Below, piece after piece: positions 1-10,544 of a stretch of 64,000 nucleotides of DNA. Every line of letters begins with the position of its first letter. Position 1 is the stretch's first letter. The DNA comes from Alg239-R122 sp041746135 (lineage in GTDB: Bacteria; Pseudomonadota; Alphaproteobacteria; Sphingomonadales; Sphingomonadaceae): the NCBI GenBank assembly GCA_041746135.1, contig JBGTHQ010000041.1, forward strand, positions 9,018-73,017. Reading direction: 5' to 3'. Position numbers and translations under genes: made by a program. A model generated the notes under the pieces. That model ran no database searches. It saw only the letters and a program-made list of their open reading frames with translations, and was not told the DNA's origin.

Positions 1-1
1 G

Positions 2-1546
<1,545 letters not shown>

Positions 1547-1776
1547 CGAGCAGCATTTTACTTCAGCTGTCGTGGGTATGACTGAAACATCCCACAACGT
1601 ATTTTAGGACACATTTGGTCACGCAGAGAAAATACCCTGTATCTCTCGATATCTTCATGCCGTTATGGTCTCTTGGCCTCAGCTCACGAATCGCCTCCCG
1701 CAAAAGCCCCGGAACTGCGCGGATTTGCAGGTCATTGTCTTATTTGTACTAGAGACACCCGGATCGGGGGACTGTG

Positions 1777-1852
1777 TGGTGCCGAATATCCGACTCGAAC
1801 GGATGACCTACCGCTTACAAGGCGGTTGCTCTACCAGCTGAGCTAATTCGGC
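1777..1852 (-). tRNA. tRNA-Thr (TGT anticodon)
   Basis: Read on the minus strand, a full cloverleaf: acceptor GCCGAAT pairs with ATTCGGC, D arm GCTCAGCTGGTAGAGC, anticodon stem ACCGC/GGCGG-type around loop CTTGTAA (anticodon TGT), T arm with TTCGAGT, discriminator A and an encoded CCA at 1777-1779. The 3' end faces the serine recombinase gene. Confidence 0.96.
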
Positions 1853-1898
1853 GCTCTTTAACCTGATGACAGGTTCGACTGGACAGCGCTCCCTATAC

Positions 1899-2705
1899 TC
1901 AAAAAACGCCAAAGGTCCACCCCTCAGTTGTCGCAATTTTCGCGCTCATCGCTTTTGGCGACCAAAGCAGCCTGTCCCGGGACGCTTTGGCCAGCCACGC
2001 CGTGGTTATCAAAGCATCGGTTTTATGATCGTCGTAATGTAGAAGCGGGGCGGCGGTTTTAGAATCCAATGTATGAAGCGCCCTGTCGAGCGCTTGCCGG
2101 TCACGGATTTTTGTGCGGCCACGGCGCAAGCCCGCAGCAACGGCGGCGATGCTGGTATAGATTTCGACAATCAGGGGGCCGGTTTCCGGTATCGGATCAA
2201 ACGGCCAGACCGGAATTTTCGAATTGACGCGGTGCAATACGCGCATACAGGTCAGGCTCGATTTACCCACTTGCGCGGCCCCGACGAGATTGAGGCTGCT
2301 ATACGGATTGGCCAGACGCTGAAGACGCGAATGCTGCTCCACAATGCGAAGCCGCCCCGATTTTGCCACCCCGTACTGGCTGCCCAGATAACCGCTGTGC
2401 CTGAAATATTCGTAAGCAGCAGCATGGGCGACGAAACTCGTTGCCGAGAGATGCGGATCGTCCGCGCAGATGTCGCTGACCAGCTTCCATAGGGATTTCG
2501 CATCGGGCGGGCTTTTATCCCATCCGGGGAAATAGGCTCCGGCATCGGCAAAGGGAAGCGCTGCCGACATGTCGATGCCTATTAGCATATCGCGGCATTG
2601 TTCGGCCTGGGTCAGCAGCCATTGCAATGCGGCGTCGCGGCTCCAGCCAAGTTCGCGTTCCACAAGTTCCGGTACCACAAGTTCTGGATGCTTGTCCGGT
2701 TCCAT
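1899..2705 (-). CDS. DUF429-like protein (RNase H-like fold), start uncertain
   Basis: Resembles the DUF429 family, a predicted nuclease with an RNase H-like fold; biological role unknown. Seen in the 268 residues from the first ATG: LIGIDMSAALPF near residue 41, PLIVEIYTS near 178, and a C-terminal DHKTDALITTAWL region ending in EGWTFGVF, which is the usual family ending. The frame stays open upstream to 2798 and encodes FDWSGQNVARPKGIALAV directly before the ATG, which looks like the true N-terminal strand of the fold. No ATG, GTG or TTG lies in that extension. An AGGGG motif precedes in-frame ATC codons at 2789 and 2786. The gene either uses a rare start or has lost its start codon. Confidence 0.6.
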   Translation of the reverse strand: MEPDKHPELVVPELVERELGWSRDAALQWLLTQAEQCRDMLIGIDMSAALPFADAGAYFPGWDKSPPDAKSLWKLVSDICADDPHLSATSFVAHAAAYEYFRHSGYLGSQYGVAKSGRLRIVEQHSRLQRLANPYSSLNLVGAAQVGKSSLTCMRVLHRVNSKIPVWPFDPIPETGPLIVEIYTSIAAVAAGLRRGRTKIRDRQALDRALHTLDSKTAAPLLHYDDHKTDALITTAWLAKASRDRLLWSPKAMSAKIATTEGWTFGVF

Positions 2706-2870
2706 TACTGCCAGCGCAATTCCCTTGGGCCGCGCGACATTCTGACCGGACCAGTCGAAACAGGAAAATTGCGAAAATGTGCGGATGATTTTGCCCCTTT
2801 AATGGCTCCGCCCGGTGAAATGGCAGCGCGGGATAATCGTATACGGCGACGTATTTCCCATGCAAAATAA

Positions 2871-2902
2871 AAAGGGGCGAATGGTTTCCCATTCGCCCCT
2901 TT
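2871..2902 (-). terminator. Rho-independent terminator of the mechanosensitive channel gene
   Basis: A perfect 14-bp stem (2871-2884 with 2889-2902) closes a 4-nt loop; the core is GGGGCGAATGG / CCATTCGCCCC. On the minus strand it lies 20 bp past the stop of the channel gene and is followed by TTTTATTTT. The right arm ends in TTT on the plus strand, so weak two-way action is possible. Confidence 0.85.
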
Positions 2903-2922
2903 ATGCCAAAGTCAGAATTTGG

Positions 2923-4227
2923 TCAGACCTTGGGCGGTATGTTTGTCTCGGCCGCTTTTACTGAGGGCGATTTCACCACAGGTTTGTTGGTTACGCTATC
3001 AACATTGAACTTTTCCAGTGTGCGCGCCGCTTTGTCGCGTCCGCCCATGCCGAAAGCAATACCGATCGCAATTGCGCCGCCCACGCCCAGAGCGATGGCA
3101 AGTGCACCAAACGCCATGTTGATGATCTGGCCATCGCCAAAGTCCATGTATGACAGACCCATAGCGACGAACAGGACGATCGTGGCATATTTGACGATCG
3201 TCGCACCCAAACTGTTTTCGCCCGTGGTGGAACCCACCACGCTGGACAGCAGGCGTGCCAGCCAGAAACCGGCCGCGATAATAATGCTGCCAAAAATGAC
3301 CCGGCCGCCCAGTTCCAATATGTCGTTGAGAATCAACGTCAGTTCCGGGAATTCGAGCATCCGTGCCGCGGTCACCGCAGCGCCCAGCATGATCGCGATC
3401 TGTGCGACTCGTCCGACAATGCTTGATGCCGTCGTTCCTGTGGGCAGGAAATCAAGCGAACCGAATGCGTTGTCGACACCGAAGCCGGCGACGATCTGCC
3501 GCAAGACCTGACCCGCCCAGCTGGCGATAAAAAATCCGATGACCAGAACGATGGCCGCACCGATAATGCGCGGTATGGCCTGCATGAATTCGTTCAGCAT
3601 GCCCGTTGCCGGATCTGAAATCGACGATATGCCCAGTTGCTGCAGGGCAGCAATTGCAAATGGTACGATGATCAGTACATAAGCGATTATTCCGACAGTA
3701 CGGCCTATTGCTGGACCCGACAGAACGGGTTCGCTAGTCGTCGCGCCGCTATCGGACTGGACAGAACCCAGACCATCGCTGGCCCGGTTGATCCAACCTT
3801 CGAAATTGACGGTCGCCAGTGCCGTTTCTATGAGCTGTTTGACGATTCGTGCGATCATGATGCCGATAAAGAACAATATCCCTGCACCGATCAGGTTCGG
3901 GATGAAGCCCATGACTTCCGAGAGCATGGTTTCGACCGGACGGATGACGTTGTTGAGAGCGAATAACTGCAATACTGCGATCAGACCAAACAGCCAGATG
4001 ATGAGCGAGACAATCTTGCCTAGCGATTCGCCGATTGTGACGCCGCTTTTGTTGGTGTGCCGCATGAAGCTGATGGAATTGGCGAGTTTGCCGAATGCCC
4101 AGGTCGCGATTTTCGCGACGATCCAGGTGACGATCAGTATCGCGATCGCGAGCAGAATCTTCTGCCCCCATTCCATGGCGAGACCGCTGTCAAAAACGTA
4201 TCCCCCTATTTGCCTATTCTCAAACAT
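2923..4227 (-). CDS. Mechanosensitive ion channel family membrane protein (conserved TM-helix repeats)
   Basis: Inner-membrane protein of 434 residues. At least seven hydrophobic segments are visible, starting with ILLAIAILIVTWIVAKIATWAFG near residue 25. They are arranged as repeats of the form 'amphipathic helix, then IPxIIGA-IV-IG-F-A', the pattern of the conserved TM-helix family (PF05552) found in MscS-related, CmpX-like proteins. The C-terminus has a Gly/Ala-rich helix (GALAIALGVGGAIAIGIAFGMGG), like an MscS pore helix, but no large cytoplasmic MscS beta domain follows. A role in osmotic or envelope stress is inferred from the family. AAGGGG sits 7 nt before the ATG. It is a single-gene unit with its own promoter-like motif and terminator. 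Confidence 0.82.
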   Translation of the reverse strand: MFENRQIGGYVFDSGLAMEWGQKILLAIAILIVTWIVAKIATWAFGKLANSISFMRHTNKSGVTIGESLGKIVSLIIWLFGLIAVLQLFALNNVIRPVETMLSEVMGFIPNLIGAGILFFIGIMIARIVKQLIETALATVNFEGWINRASDGLGSVQSDSGATTSEPVLSGPAIGRTVGIIAYVLIIVPFAIAALQQLGISSISDPATGMLNEFMQAIPRIIGAAIVLVIGFFIASWAGQVLRQIVAGFGVDNAFGSLDFLPTGTTASSIVGRVAQIAIMLGAAVTAARMLEFPELTLILNDILELGGRVIFGSIIIAAGFWLARLLSSVVGSTTGENSLGATIVKYATIVLFVAMGLSYMDFGDGQIINMAFGALAIALGVGGAIAIGIAFGMGGRDKAARTLEKFNVDSVTNKPVVKSPSVKAAETNIPPKV

Positions 4228-4277
4228 ATTTACCCCTTAAGTTATTACGCGCCGGCCCTGTACCGCACTGTTGATAT

Positions 4278-4307
4278 ATTCTAGCACATACCCTGGTTAT
4301 TTGACAG
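4278..4307 (-). promoter_or_regulatory. Possible sigma-70 promoter of the mechanosensitive channel gene
   Basis: On the minus strand CTGTCA (4307-4302) is followed after 18 bp by TAGAAT (4283-4278), about 50 bp upstream of the ATG at 4227. This is a fair match to -35/-10 boxes; transcription start not known. Confidence 0.35.
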
Positions 4308-4330
4308 GAATAGTTGGATTCTGTGATGCG

Positions 4331-5722
4331 CTAGTCCAGGGATGCTACGATAGAACGCGTGAAAAGTTCCACATCAAATCTGTTTTCAGGTGTATCATAT
4401 CCGCGGCGGACAATGACCAGATCGCGCGAGGGTATGATAACAAGATACTGGCCGCGATTGCCGAATGCGGCGAATGTATCTGCAGGAATGCCGGCCGATC
4501 TGTTCATCAGCCAGAATGTGGCGCCATAACCGAAGGCGCCATCCGGTTGGGGTCCCGAGGGCGCGCTGACATATGTCCGCCATCCTGCCGGTAGCAATCG
4601 TTCCTGCCTGCCGTCAGAGCCAGTCCACCAGCCGTCGTTCAGATAAAGCTGGCCCAGCCGCGCGAGATCGCGTGCGGTCGTCCACACTTGGCTCGAAAGG
4701 ATATAATTGCCCTGCCAATCGGTTTCGGCATAGGTGCGGGTCATGCCGAGTTTGCCGAACAACGTGTTGGGGTCGAACCGGTCATCGGCAGATCTCAGTG
4801 CATAGGCAGCGAGCATGATGTCATTGTTCGAATAGCGAAACCGTGTACCGGGAGTGTGCAGCATCGGCCAGCCGGTCACTCGCTGTGCCACTACGCTGCC
4901 GCCCATATAGACGGGGTCGGTACGGTTGCCAGCCGTATCGCTGTAGAGCCCGCTTGCCATGCGCAGCAGATTGTCGAGGGTTATGGCATTTCGGGGATCG
5001 GCTGGCGACTGCCATTCAGGGACAGATGCAGACGTGTTTATGTCGGTGCCGTGATTGTGCACGGCATAGCCCGCCAGCGTTCCGGCGATCGATTTCGCCA
5101 CCGACCAGGTGCGTTGCCCTGTATGCATGTCAAACCCGGGCTTGTAATCTTCCCAGATTATCTTTCCGCCCTGCACGATCACCACCGCGCTTGTGTTGCC
5201 ACCATAGAGCGCCTTGCCAAAGGGGTTGTCGTCTGGCTGGAATGCCGCTCCTGCCACCGTGTCGATGGGTAGAACCATATCGACACGGACAATATTGGCA
5301 TCCCGGTCGCCATCGGGCCAGGCCCGGTCATCGTAAGTGATACGCGGTGAATATGGTAACGTTTCGAACCCGCCGCTGCCGATTGGCAGAGACGTACAGC
5401 CTGTCCGGTTATTCCACACCGTGATGCGCGGCGGTGCGTTTTCATCAAAAGCCACGCTTACACGGTGCGCGTCTCGGTCGATATTGGCGTTCAGTGTCGG
5501 CACGATGTCGGCGATGCGCTCGTAAATGCCAGTCAGTTCGTCGGCTTCGATTTGTGCCACGCTCTTGTTACCGTTCCATAAACCGGAGCAAAGAAACTGG
5601 GCTTTATATCCGGCCGCCAGTGCGCGATCGTATAAAGCATCGTCGGTGCTTTGGGGCTGTTGTGCCATTACCGGTCCTGAAATCAACGCAGCTACCGCAG
5701 TAAATTCAACTATTTTTCGCAT
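4331..5722 (-). CDS. Secreted serine hydrolase, class C beta-lactamase fold
   Basis: Beta-lactamase-family serine hydrolase of 463 residues. A signal peptide is seen (MRKIVEFTAVAALISGPVMA, cut likely after VMAQ). The catalytic SxxK tetrad is S207-V-A-K210 and the second motif is Y297-S-N299; the third, usually KTG or HxG-like, is probably in GNRGQYL near residue 420. Members include esterases, D-aminopeptidases and penicillin-binding-like enzymes, so the substrate is open; resistance should not be assumed. An N-terminal stretch of about 150 residues before the hydrolase domain is not recognised. The start overlaps the end of rarA by 17 bp, so the two are probably co-transcribed. Confidence 0.85.
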   Translation of the reverse strand: MRKIVEFTAVAALISGPVMAQQPQSTDDALYDRALAAGYKAQFLCSGLWNGNKSVAQIEADELTGIYERIADIVPTLNANIDRDAHRVSVAFDENAPPRITVWNNRTGCTSLPIGSGGFETLPYSPRITYDDRAWPDGDRDANIVRVDMVLPIDTVAGAAFQPDDNPFGKALYGGNTSAVVIVQGGKIIWEDYKPGFDMHTGQRTWSVAKSIAGTLAGYAVHNHGTDINTSASVPEWQSPADPRNAITLDNLLRMASGLYSDTAGNRTDPVYMGGSVVAQRVTGWPMLHTPGTRFRYSNNDIMLAAYALRSADDRFDPNTLFGKLGMTRTYAETDWQGNYILSSQVWTTARDLARLGQLYLNDGWWTGSDGRQERLLPAGWRTYVSAPSGPQPDGAFGYGATFWLMNRSAGIPADTFAAFGNRGQYLVIIPSRDLVIVRRGYDTPENRFDVELFTRSIVASLD

Positions 5723-7022
5723 GCCTCAGCTTCTCCCAATATTGCAACCGTTCGATCACCTTGCGCTCGAAACCCCGTTCCACAGGCGTGTAATAGACTT
5801 GCGGTTCCATTTCCTCGGGCCAGTAATTGTCGCCGGAAAATCCATGTTCGCTCTCATGATCGTAATGATAGCCCTTGCCATAGCCGACATCCTTCATCAG
5901 CTTGGTGGGCGCGTTCAGTATATTGTGCGGCGGCATCAGTGACCCGGTTTCGCGGGCGGATTTCCAGGCCGCTTTCTGCGCTGCATAAGCGGCATTGGAC
6001 TTGGGCGCAGTTGCCAGATAGAGGCAGGCCTGCGCTATGGCGAGCTCGCCTTCGGGGCTGCCCAGAAATTCATAGGCATCCTTGGCGGCAAGACATTGCC
6101 GCAGGGCGTTCGGATCGGCAAGCCCGATATCCTCGACCGCCATCCGCACGAGCCGCCGGAGCAGATAGAGCGGCTCTTCCCCCGCCACCAGCATACGGGC
6201 CAGATAATATAGCGCCGCCTGGGGGTCCGATCCGCGTACCGATTTATGTAAGGCGGATATAAGATTATAATGCCCCTCGCGGTCTTTATCATACACCGCG
6301 ACGCGGCGTTGCAGGAACGCGGCAAGCCCCGCCGGATCGAGCGGTTCGGCGAGATCGACCGCGAACAATGTCTCGGCCTGGTTGAGCAAGAAGCGGCCGT
6401 CGCCATCGGCGCTGGCGACCAGCGCTTCGCGTGCATCGGTGTCGACGGGCAGGGGGCGGCCCATCAATTCTTCCGCACGTGCTAAAAGCTTTTCCAGCGC
6501 GACAGCATCGAGCCGGTTCAGGATCAGCACCTGCGCGCGGCTCAGCAGTGCCGCATTGAGTTCAAAGGACGGGTTCTCGGTGGTTGCCCCCACCAAAGTC
6601 ACCACGCCTTTTTCAACGAAGGGCAGAAAACCGTCCTGCTGTGCGCGATTGAACCGGTGAATCTCGTCCACGAACAATAGCGTTTTCTTGCCTGTACGTG
6701 CATATTGCTCGGCCTGGGAAAAGGCTTTCTTCAGGTCCGCGACGCCGGAAAAAACGGCCGATATGGCTTGATACTGCATACCCACCGCCCCGGCGAGAAG
6801 GCGGGCAATCGTTGTCTTGCCTGTGCCGGGCGGTCCCCATAAAATGATCGAAGACATTTTGCCAGCCGCGACCATCCGTCCGATCGCGCCCTGTTTGCCA
6901 GTAATATGATCCTGTCCGATGACCTCATCCAGCGAAAGCGGCCGCAGGCGGTCGGCAAGCGGCGCATCTGCGGCGGGTAAATCATTGCCCGGCTGTTCGT
7001 CATGTCCGAAAAGATCGCTCAT
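5706..7022 (-). CDS. rarA: Replication-associated recombination protein A (AAA ATPase)
   Basis: RarA/MgsA acts at stalled replication forks with SSB and clamp-loader-like chemistry. The 438-residue protein has Walker A GPPGTGKTT (63-71), Walker B LLFVDE (115-120), sensor region VGATTENPSFELNAALLSRAQ, and the C-terminal oligomerisation region with the family motif GSDPQAALYYLARML. The start chosen is the ATG at 7022 (MSDLFGHDEQ), which has AAGGTCAGG upstream and matches the family N-terminus; an ATG at 7124 would add 34 residues with no family character. The stop overlaps the downstream serine-hydrolase gene, which suggests translational coupling although the functions seem unrelated. Confidence 0.95.
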   Translation of the reverse strand: MSDLFGHDEQPGNDLPAADAPLADRLRPLSLDEVIGQDHITGKQGAIGRMVAAGKMSSIILWGPPGTGKTTIARLLAGAVGMQYQAISAVFSGVADLKKAFSQAEQYARTGKKTLLFVDEIHRFNRAQQDGFLPFVEKGVVTLVGATTENPSFELNAALLSRAQVLILNRLDAVALEKLLARAEELMGRPLPVDTDAREALVASADGDGRFLLNQAETLFAVDLAEPLDPAGLAAFLQRRVAVYDKDREGHYNLISALHKSVRGSDPQAALYYLARMLVAGEEPLYLLRRLVRMAVEDIGLADPNALRQCLAAKDAYEFLGSPEGELAIAQACLYLATAPKSNAAYAAQKAAWKSARETGSLMPPHNILNAPTKLMKDVGYGKGYHYDHESEHGFSGDNYWPEEMEPQVYYTPVERGFERKVIERLQYWEKLRHAKNS

Positions 7023-7118
7023 ATGCCTGACCTTAAAACAGTTTCCAGATATGCGACAGGGGGCAATTGCGGCATGGTGAAAATGAGAATATGATGCTGT
7101 GATAAAATGGAGGGGATT

Positions 7119-7550
7119 ATGCATATCACAGCCAAAACACCTTGGTGGTTCTGGGTTGTCGCTATTGTCGCTCTGCTCTGGAACGCAGGTGGCGTGATCA
7201 GCTATCTATCGACAGAGTTTGAATATCTCGAAAATCTGGACATGCCCGCCGAGCAGATAGATTATTTTTACGGTTTTCCAGCCTGGGCCACCGCATTTTG
7301 GGCTTTGGGTGTATGGGGCGCATTTCTGGGCTCGGTATTGCTGCTGTTCCGCAGCAGGTTTGCAGTTTTATCCTATGTCGTTTCGATGATCGGGTTGATC
7401 GGCACGACCTATTATCAGCGCATCGCCTCCGACCTGCCTGAAAGTTTGGACACGCCGGGGCAGGCAATGTTTGCCATAGCCATCTGGCTTATCACGATCG
7501 CATTGCTGTTGTTCGCGATGGCCATGCGCAAAAGGGATATATTGCGCTAA
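7119..7550 (+). CDS. Four-helix integral membrane protein of unknown function
   Basis: A 143-residue protein with four hydrophobic segments: WWFWVVAIVALLWNAGGVISYL, ATAFWALGVWGAFLGSVLLLF, FAVLSYVVSMIGLIGTTYY and AMFAIAIWLITIALLLFAMAM, ending in basic KRDILR. This topology occurs in small uncharacterised proteobacterial membrane proteins, but I do not recognise a named family. The start at 7119 is preferred because GGAGGGG lies just before it; an ATG at 7107 contains that site. It runs opposite to rarA and converges on the glycosyltransferase gene with stops 1 bp apart. Confidence 0.7.
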   Translation: MHITAKTPWWFWVVAIVALLWNAGGVISYLSTEFEYLENLDMPAEQIDYFYGFPAWATAFWALGVWGAFLGSVLLLFRSRFAVLSYVVSMIGLIGTTYYQRIASDLPESLDTPGQAMFAIAIWLITIALLLFAMAMRKRDILR

Positions 7551-7551
7551 A

Positions 7552-8730
7552 TCAGCGCAGCGCATCCGGCCTGGGCGGACCGCCGCCTTTTCGTTGGCGA
7601 ACCAGCCGCATATAGGTATCGGCCAGTTCCGCGTTTATGCGATCCCAGCTGAATTTCTCTGCCCGTCTCTCGCCCGCCGCACCATGCTCTTCGCGCAACT
7701 GCGGATAGTCGCAGTAAATTTGCAACGCATCGGTAAAATCCTGCGTGGCACCGGGACGCACCAGTTTTCCCGAGACACCATGTTCGACCAGACTCTGGCT
7801 GCCGGTCGCGCGGGCCGCGACAACGGGCACCGCACAGGCCATGGCTTCGAGCGTCACGTTGCCGAAGGTTTCGGTGATCGATGGGTTGAAAAACACGTCC
7901 ATGCTCGCTACGGCCCGGCCAAGGTCCGGACCCGTCTGAAAACCGACGAAAATGGCATCGGGCAAGCGTTCCTCGAACCAGCCGCGTGCGGGGCCATCTC
8001 CGACGATCAAAACTTTGTGCTTCACTTTGCGCCGGGTCAGGCGATCGATTGTATCGGAATAGACATCCAGACCCTTTTCCATTACCAGACGTCCGGTAAA
8101 GCCGATCACGGGGTCGTCCTCCGCTATACCCAGATCGCGGCGCCACGTCATGTCGCGCTTGCTCTTGTCGAAAATATCGCGGTCCACGCCGCGCGACCAT
8201 ATCCCGACGTCATAGCTCATTCTTTGTTCGCGAAGCACTTGTGCCATGCTGTCCGATGGCGCGACGATTGCGTCGCAGCGGCGGTAGAGGCGGCGGAGCA
8301 TCGCTTCGAGTGGCGGCTCCAGAAAAGCCATGTTGTAATAGCGCGGATAGGTTTCGAATCGCGTATGCACCGATGCCAGAACCGGTATCTTATGCCTGCG
8401 CGCCCAGCGCACCGCGCTGTGGCCCACGACATCGGGACTGCTAATCTGCACGATATTGGGCGAAAATTCTTTCAGATCGCGTTTGACGCGCGGGGAAATC
8501 ATCATCGGGAAACGGTATTCCGCTCGGCCGGGTAGGGGAAAAGAGGGGATACTGACCAGATCGCCCGCGGGTTCGAATGCGGGCGTAGCGGTGGTCGGCG
8601 AATAAACCCGCACGGCTGCGCCGTTTTCAAGCAGCCAGCTGACCAGTCGGTTCAGAGCCTGATTTGCCCCGTCGCGCACATAGTTATAATTACCGCTGAA
8701 CAGGGCAATACGAAGATCGCTGATTTCCAT
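7552..8730 (-). CDS. GT4-type glycosyltransferase (MgtA-like mannosyltransferase)
   Basis: Glycosyltransferase of 392 residues with a GT-B fold. Seen: the N-terminal Rossmann start LRIALFSGNYNYVRDGANQAL, acceptor-domain VHTRFETYPRYYN, the sugar-nucleotide region VIGFTGRLVMEKGLDVY and IVGDGPARGWFEERLP, and the E-x7-E motif ETFGNVTLE. The SVHTRFETY and MEKGL patterns recall GDP-mannose-dependent alpha-mannosyltransferases that make glycolipids, so a cell-envelope glycolipid is a reasonable guess for the product. Cytoplasmic, probably membrane-associated. It stands alone and ends in a short Pro/Arg tail (GGGPPRPDALR). Confidence 0.85.
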   Translation of the reverse strand: MEISDLRIALFSGNYNYVRDGANQALNRLVSWLLENGAAVRVYSPTTATPAFEPAGDLVSIPSFPLPGRAEYRFPMMISPRVKRDLKEFSPNIVQISSPDVVGHSAVRWARRHKIPVLASVHTRFETYPRYYNMAFLEPPLEAMLRRLYRRCDAIVAPSDSMAQVLREQRMSYDVGIWSRGVDRDIFDKSKRDMTWRRDLGIAEDDPVIGFTGRLVMEKGLDVYSDTIDRLTRRKVKHKVLIVGDGPARGWFEERLPDAIFVGFQTGPDLGRAVASMDVFFNPSITETFGNVTLEAMACAVPVVAARATGSQSLVEHGVSGKLVRPGATQDFTDALQIYCDYPQLREEHGAAGERRAEKFSWDRINAELADTYMRLVRQRKGGGPPRPDALR

Positions 8731-8836
8731 GATGCGCTTGGCTTTAGCTTATGGAAGATGACTTGCCAATTGGAACTTGCAGAGTGCATGCTCGTATGTG
8801 GCCCTATTGCAACATGCTAAAAATGGAGATCTCATT

Positions 8837-9064
8837 ATGGCGAACAGGAACAGTTTCCAGATTCGCCAGTATGTGGAATGGAATTGGGGAAACGGAACTG
8901 CATCGGGACAGATCGAGAAACGGTTCGAACGCGAGGTCAAGCGCACGCTCAAAGGCAGCGAAGTGACACGCAAAGGCAGCGCGGACAATCCGGCCTATAT
9001 GATCGTGCAGGAAGACGGCGATAAAGTCCTGAAACTGGGATCGGAACTGCAAGCCAAAGATTAG
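8837..9064 (+). CDS. DUF2945 family small protein
   Basis: A 75-residue protein resembling DUF2945 (also listed as a hypervirulence-associated TUDOR-like domain): a small basic beta-barrel with VEWNWGNGTASGQIEKRF, a GSEVTRKGSADNPAYMIVQEDG core and the final KLGSELQAK. The pattern 'xVxW..G.G.GxI' followed by 'DNPxYxI' is typical. Function is unknown; RNA or DNA binding has been suggested from the fold only. The ATG at 8837 has GGAGAT 8 nt upstream; an earlier ATG at 8777 adds residues unlike the family. It converges with corC, the two coding ends overlapping by 4 bp. Confidence 0.75.
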   Translation: MANRNSFQIRQYVEWNWGNGTASGQIEKRFEREVKRTLKGSEVTRKGSADNPAYMIVQEDGDKVLKLGSELQAKD

Positions 9065-10005
9065 CTTTCGGCATGCTCGCTCTGTTTTTGCGGATGCAGT
9101 CGAAGCCGGGTCACCCGCCGGTCGTCGCCTTCGACAATTTCGATCCGCCATCCGCTATCGTGGCGCAAAATCTGCCCCGCCTGCGGCACTTCACCGGCCA
9201 GCACGAACGCAAGCCCGCCCAATGTGCCGACGTCTTCGTCGACTTCGGCCAGGGCGGGATCGATAATCTTGGCCACATCGCCGAGCTCGGCACGGGCGTC
9301 CGCGTCCCACAATCCACCCTCAAGAGGCGTCAGCATCGCTTCCGGCTCGTCGTCATGTTCGTCCTCGATCTCACCGACAATTTCCTCGACCAGATCCTCG
9401 ATGCTCACCAACCCGTCGGTACCCGAATACTCGTCGAGCACGACTGCGAGATGGGTACGGGTGGCACGCATTTCCGCAAGCAGATCGAGCACGCCCATGG
9501 CTTGCGGTACGAACCTTGGCTGGCGCATCAAGCTGGTCCAGTCAGCTGGGGCCTCCTTGCCGGTTGCGATAATGGCGAACACATCCTTGATGTGGATCAT
9601 GCCGATAATTTCATCGAGCGAACCGCGATAGACCGGCATCCGGCTATGGCCATGTTCGGCAAATAACTGCACCACGCCATCGAAGCTCGAATCTTCGGCC
9701 ACGGCTATAATGTCGCCGCGCGGAACCGCCACATCATCCACATCATGTTCACTGAAATGCAGCAAGTTGCGCAACATTTCGCGTTCTACATGCGATAGAT
9801 CGCCGCTTTCGGGACGATCGCCGGCGGAACCGCTATCTTCGTGATCGTCGATCACTTCTTCCAGCTGGGCGCGCAACGACTGGTCTGTTTCCTCGCGGAA
9901 TAGCAGGGCTTTTATGCCCCGCCAGATTCGCGGTGCTCCGCTGTCATCTTCGCCCGACCGGTTGGGGCCGTTCTGTGGGGAGCTGCTACTGTCACCTTCG
10001 GGCAT
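9061..10005 (-). CDS. corC: CBS-domain hemolysin/CorC-type protein
   Basis: A 314-residue cytoplasmic protein with an acidic, low-complexity N-terminus, a pair of CBS domains (about 90-210, with HSRMPVYRGSLDEIIGMIHIKDV and HLAVVLDEYSGTDGLVSIEDLVEEIVGEI-type sequence) and a C-terminal CorC_HlyC domain. It lacks the membrane DUF21 domain, as CorC does. CorC has been linked to magnesium/cobalt efflux; the biochemical role is unsettled. It is the last gene of the ybeY operon, 11 bp after ybeY, an order conserved in many proteobacteria. Confidence 0.88.
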   Translation of the reverse strand: MPEGDSSSSPQNGPNRSGEDDSGAPRIWRGIKALLFREETDQSLRAQLEEVIDDHEDSGSAGDRPESGDLSHVEREMLRNLLHFSEHDVDDVAVPRGDIIAVAEDSSFDGVVQLFAEHGHSRMPVYRGSLDEIIGMIHIKDVFAIIATGKEAPADWTSLMRQPRFVPQAMGVLDLLAEMRATRTHLAVVLDEYSGTDGLVSIEDLVEEIVGEIEDEHDDEPEAMLTPLEGGLWDADARAELGDVAKIIDPALAEVDEDVGTLGGLAFVLAGEVPQAGQILRHDSGWRIEIVEGDDRRVTRLRLHPQKQSEHAES

Positions 10006-10016
10006 AATAGGGTGTT

Positions 10017-10544
10017 TTAACCTTGTTCTTCAGTAATAATATCTCGATCGGAATATGGGTCGGCAAGGCCCATAGATGCAAGCGCTTTTATCTCGGTATG
10101 TTCCATTGCACGCGCTTCGTCGTCATTGCCATGATCAAAACCCAATATATGCAATGTGCCATGAACAATCAGGTGCCGCGCATGGTCGGCAAGCGAAATG
10201 TCCTTCGCGTTCGCTTCGCGCGCGCACGTTTCATGCGCCAATATGATATCGCCCAACAACACTTCGCCATCATCGCTGTTCGACATGGCGGACAACAGGT
10301 CGGGCTGCACCATCGGGAAAGACAGCACGTTGGTCGGTTTGTCTTTTTGGCGATAATCGCGATTGAGCGCCTGCACTTCGGCATCCTTGCCGTATTTTAT
10401 GCTGACCGCGAACGTGGCACTATGATCTATGAATTGCGCGTGTGAACTATGGGCCACCGCCGTGTTTACACTGTCACGGGCGAGTTTTTCCCAATCTTCG
10501 CCATCGCCCCACAGCGCATCCTTATTGCTGTCTATATCAAGCAT
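10017..10544 (-). CDS. ybeY: Endoribonuclease YbeY, rRNA maturation
   Basis: YbeY is a zinc endoribonuclease involved in 16S rRNA 3' end processing and ribosome quality control. The 175-residue protein has the zinc signature HGTLHILGFDH with ligands H128, H132 and H138, preceded by the family stretch TNVLSFP and LGDIILAHE. The start at 10544 is favoured by GAGGGA 5 nt upstream; it overlaps the end of phoH by 8 bp. Upstream in-frame ATGs at 10556 and 10598 are less likely. It lies between phoH and corC. Confidence 0.95.
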   Translation of the reverse strand: MLDIDSNKDALWGDGEDWEKLARDSVNTAVAHSSHAQFIDHSATFAVSIKYGKDAEVQALNRDYRQKDKPTNVLSFPMVQPDLLSAMSNSDDGEVLLGDIILAHETCAREANAKDISLADHARHLIVHGTLHILGFDHGNDDEARAMEHTEIKALASMGLADPYSDRDIITEEQG

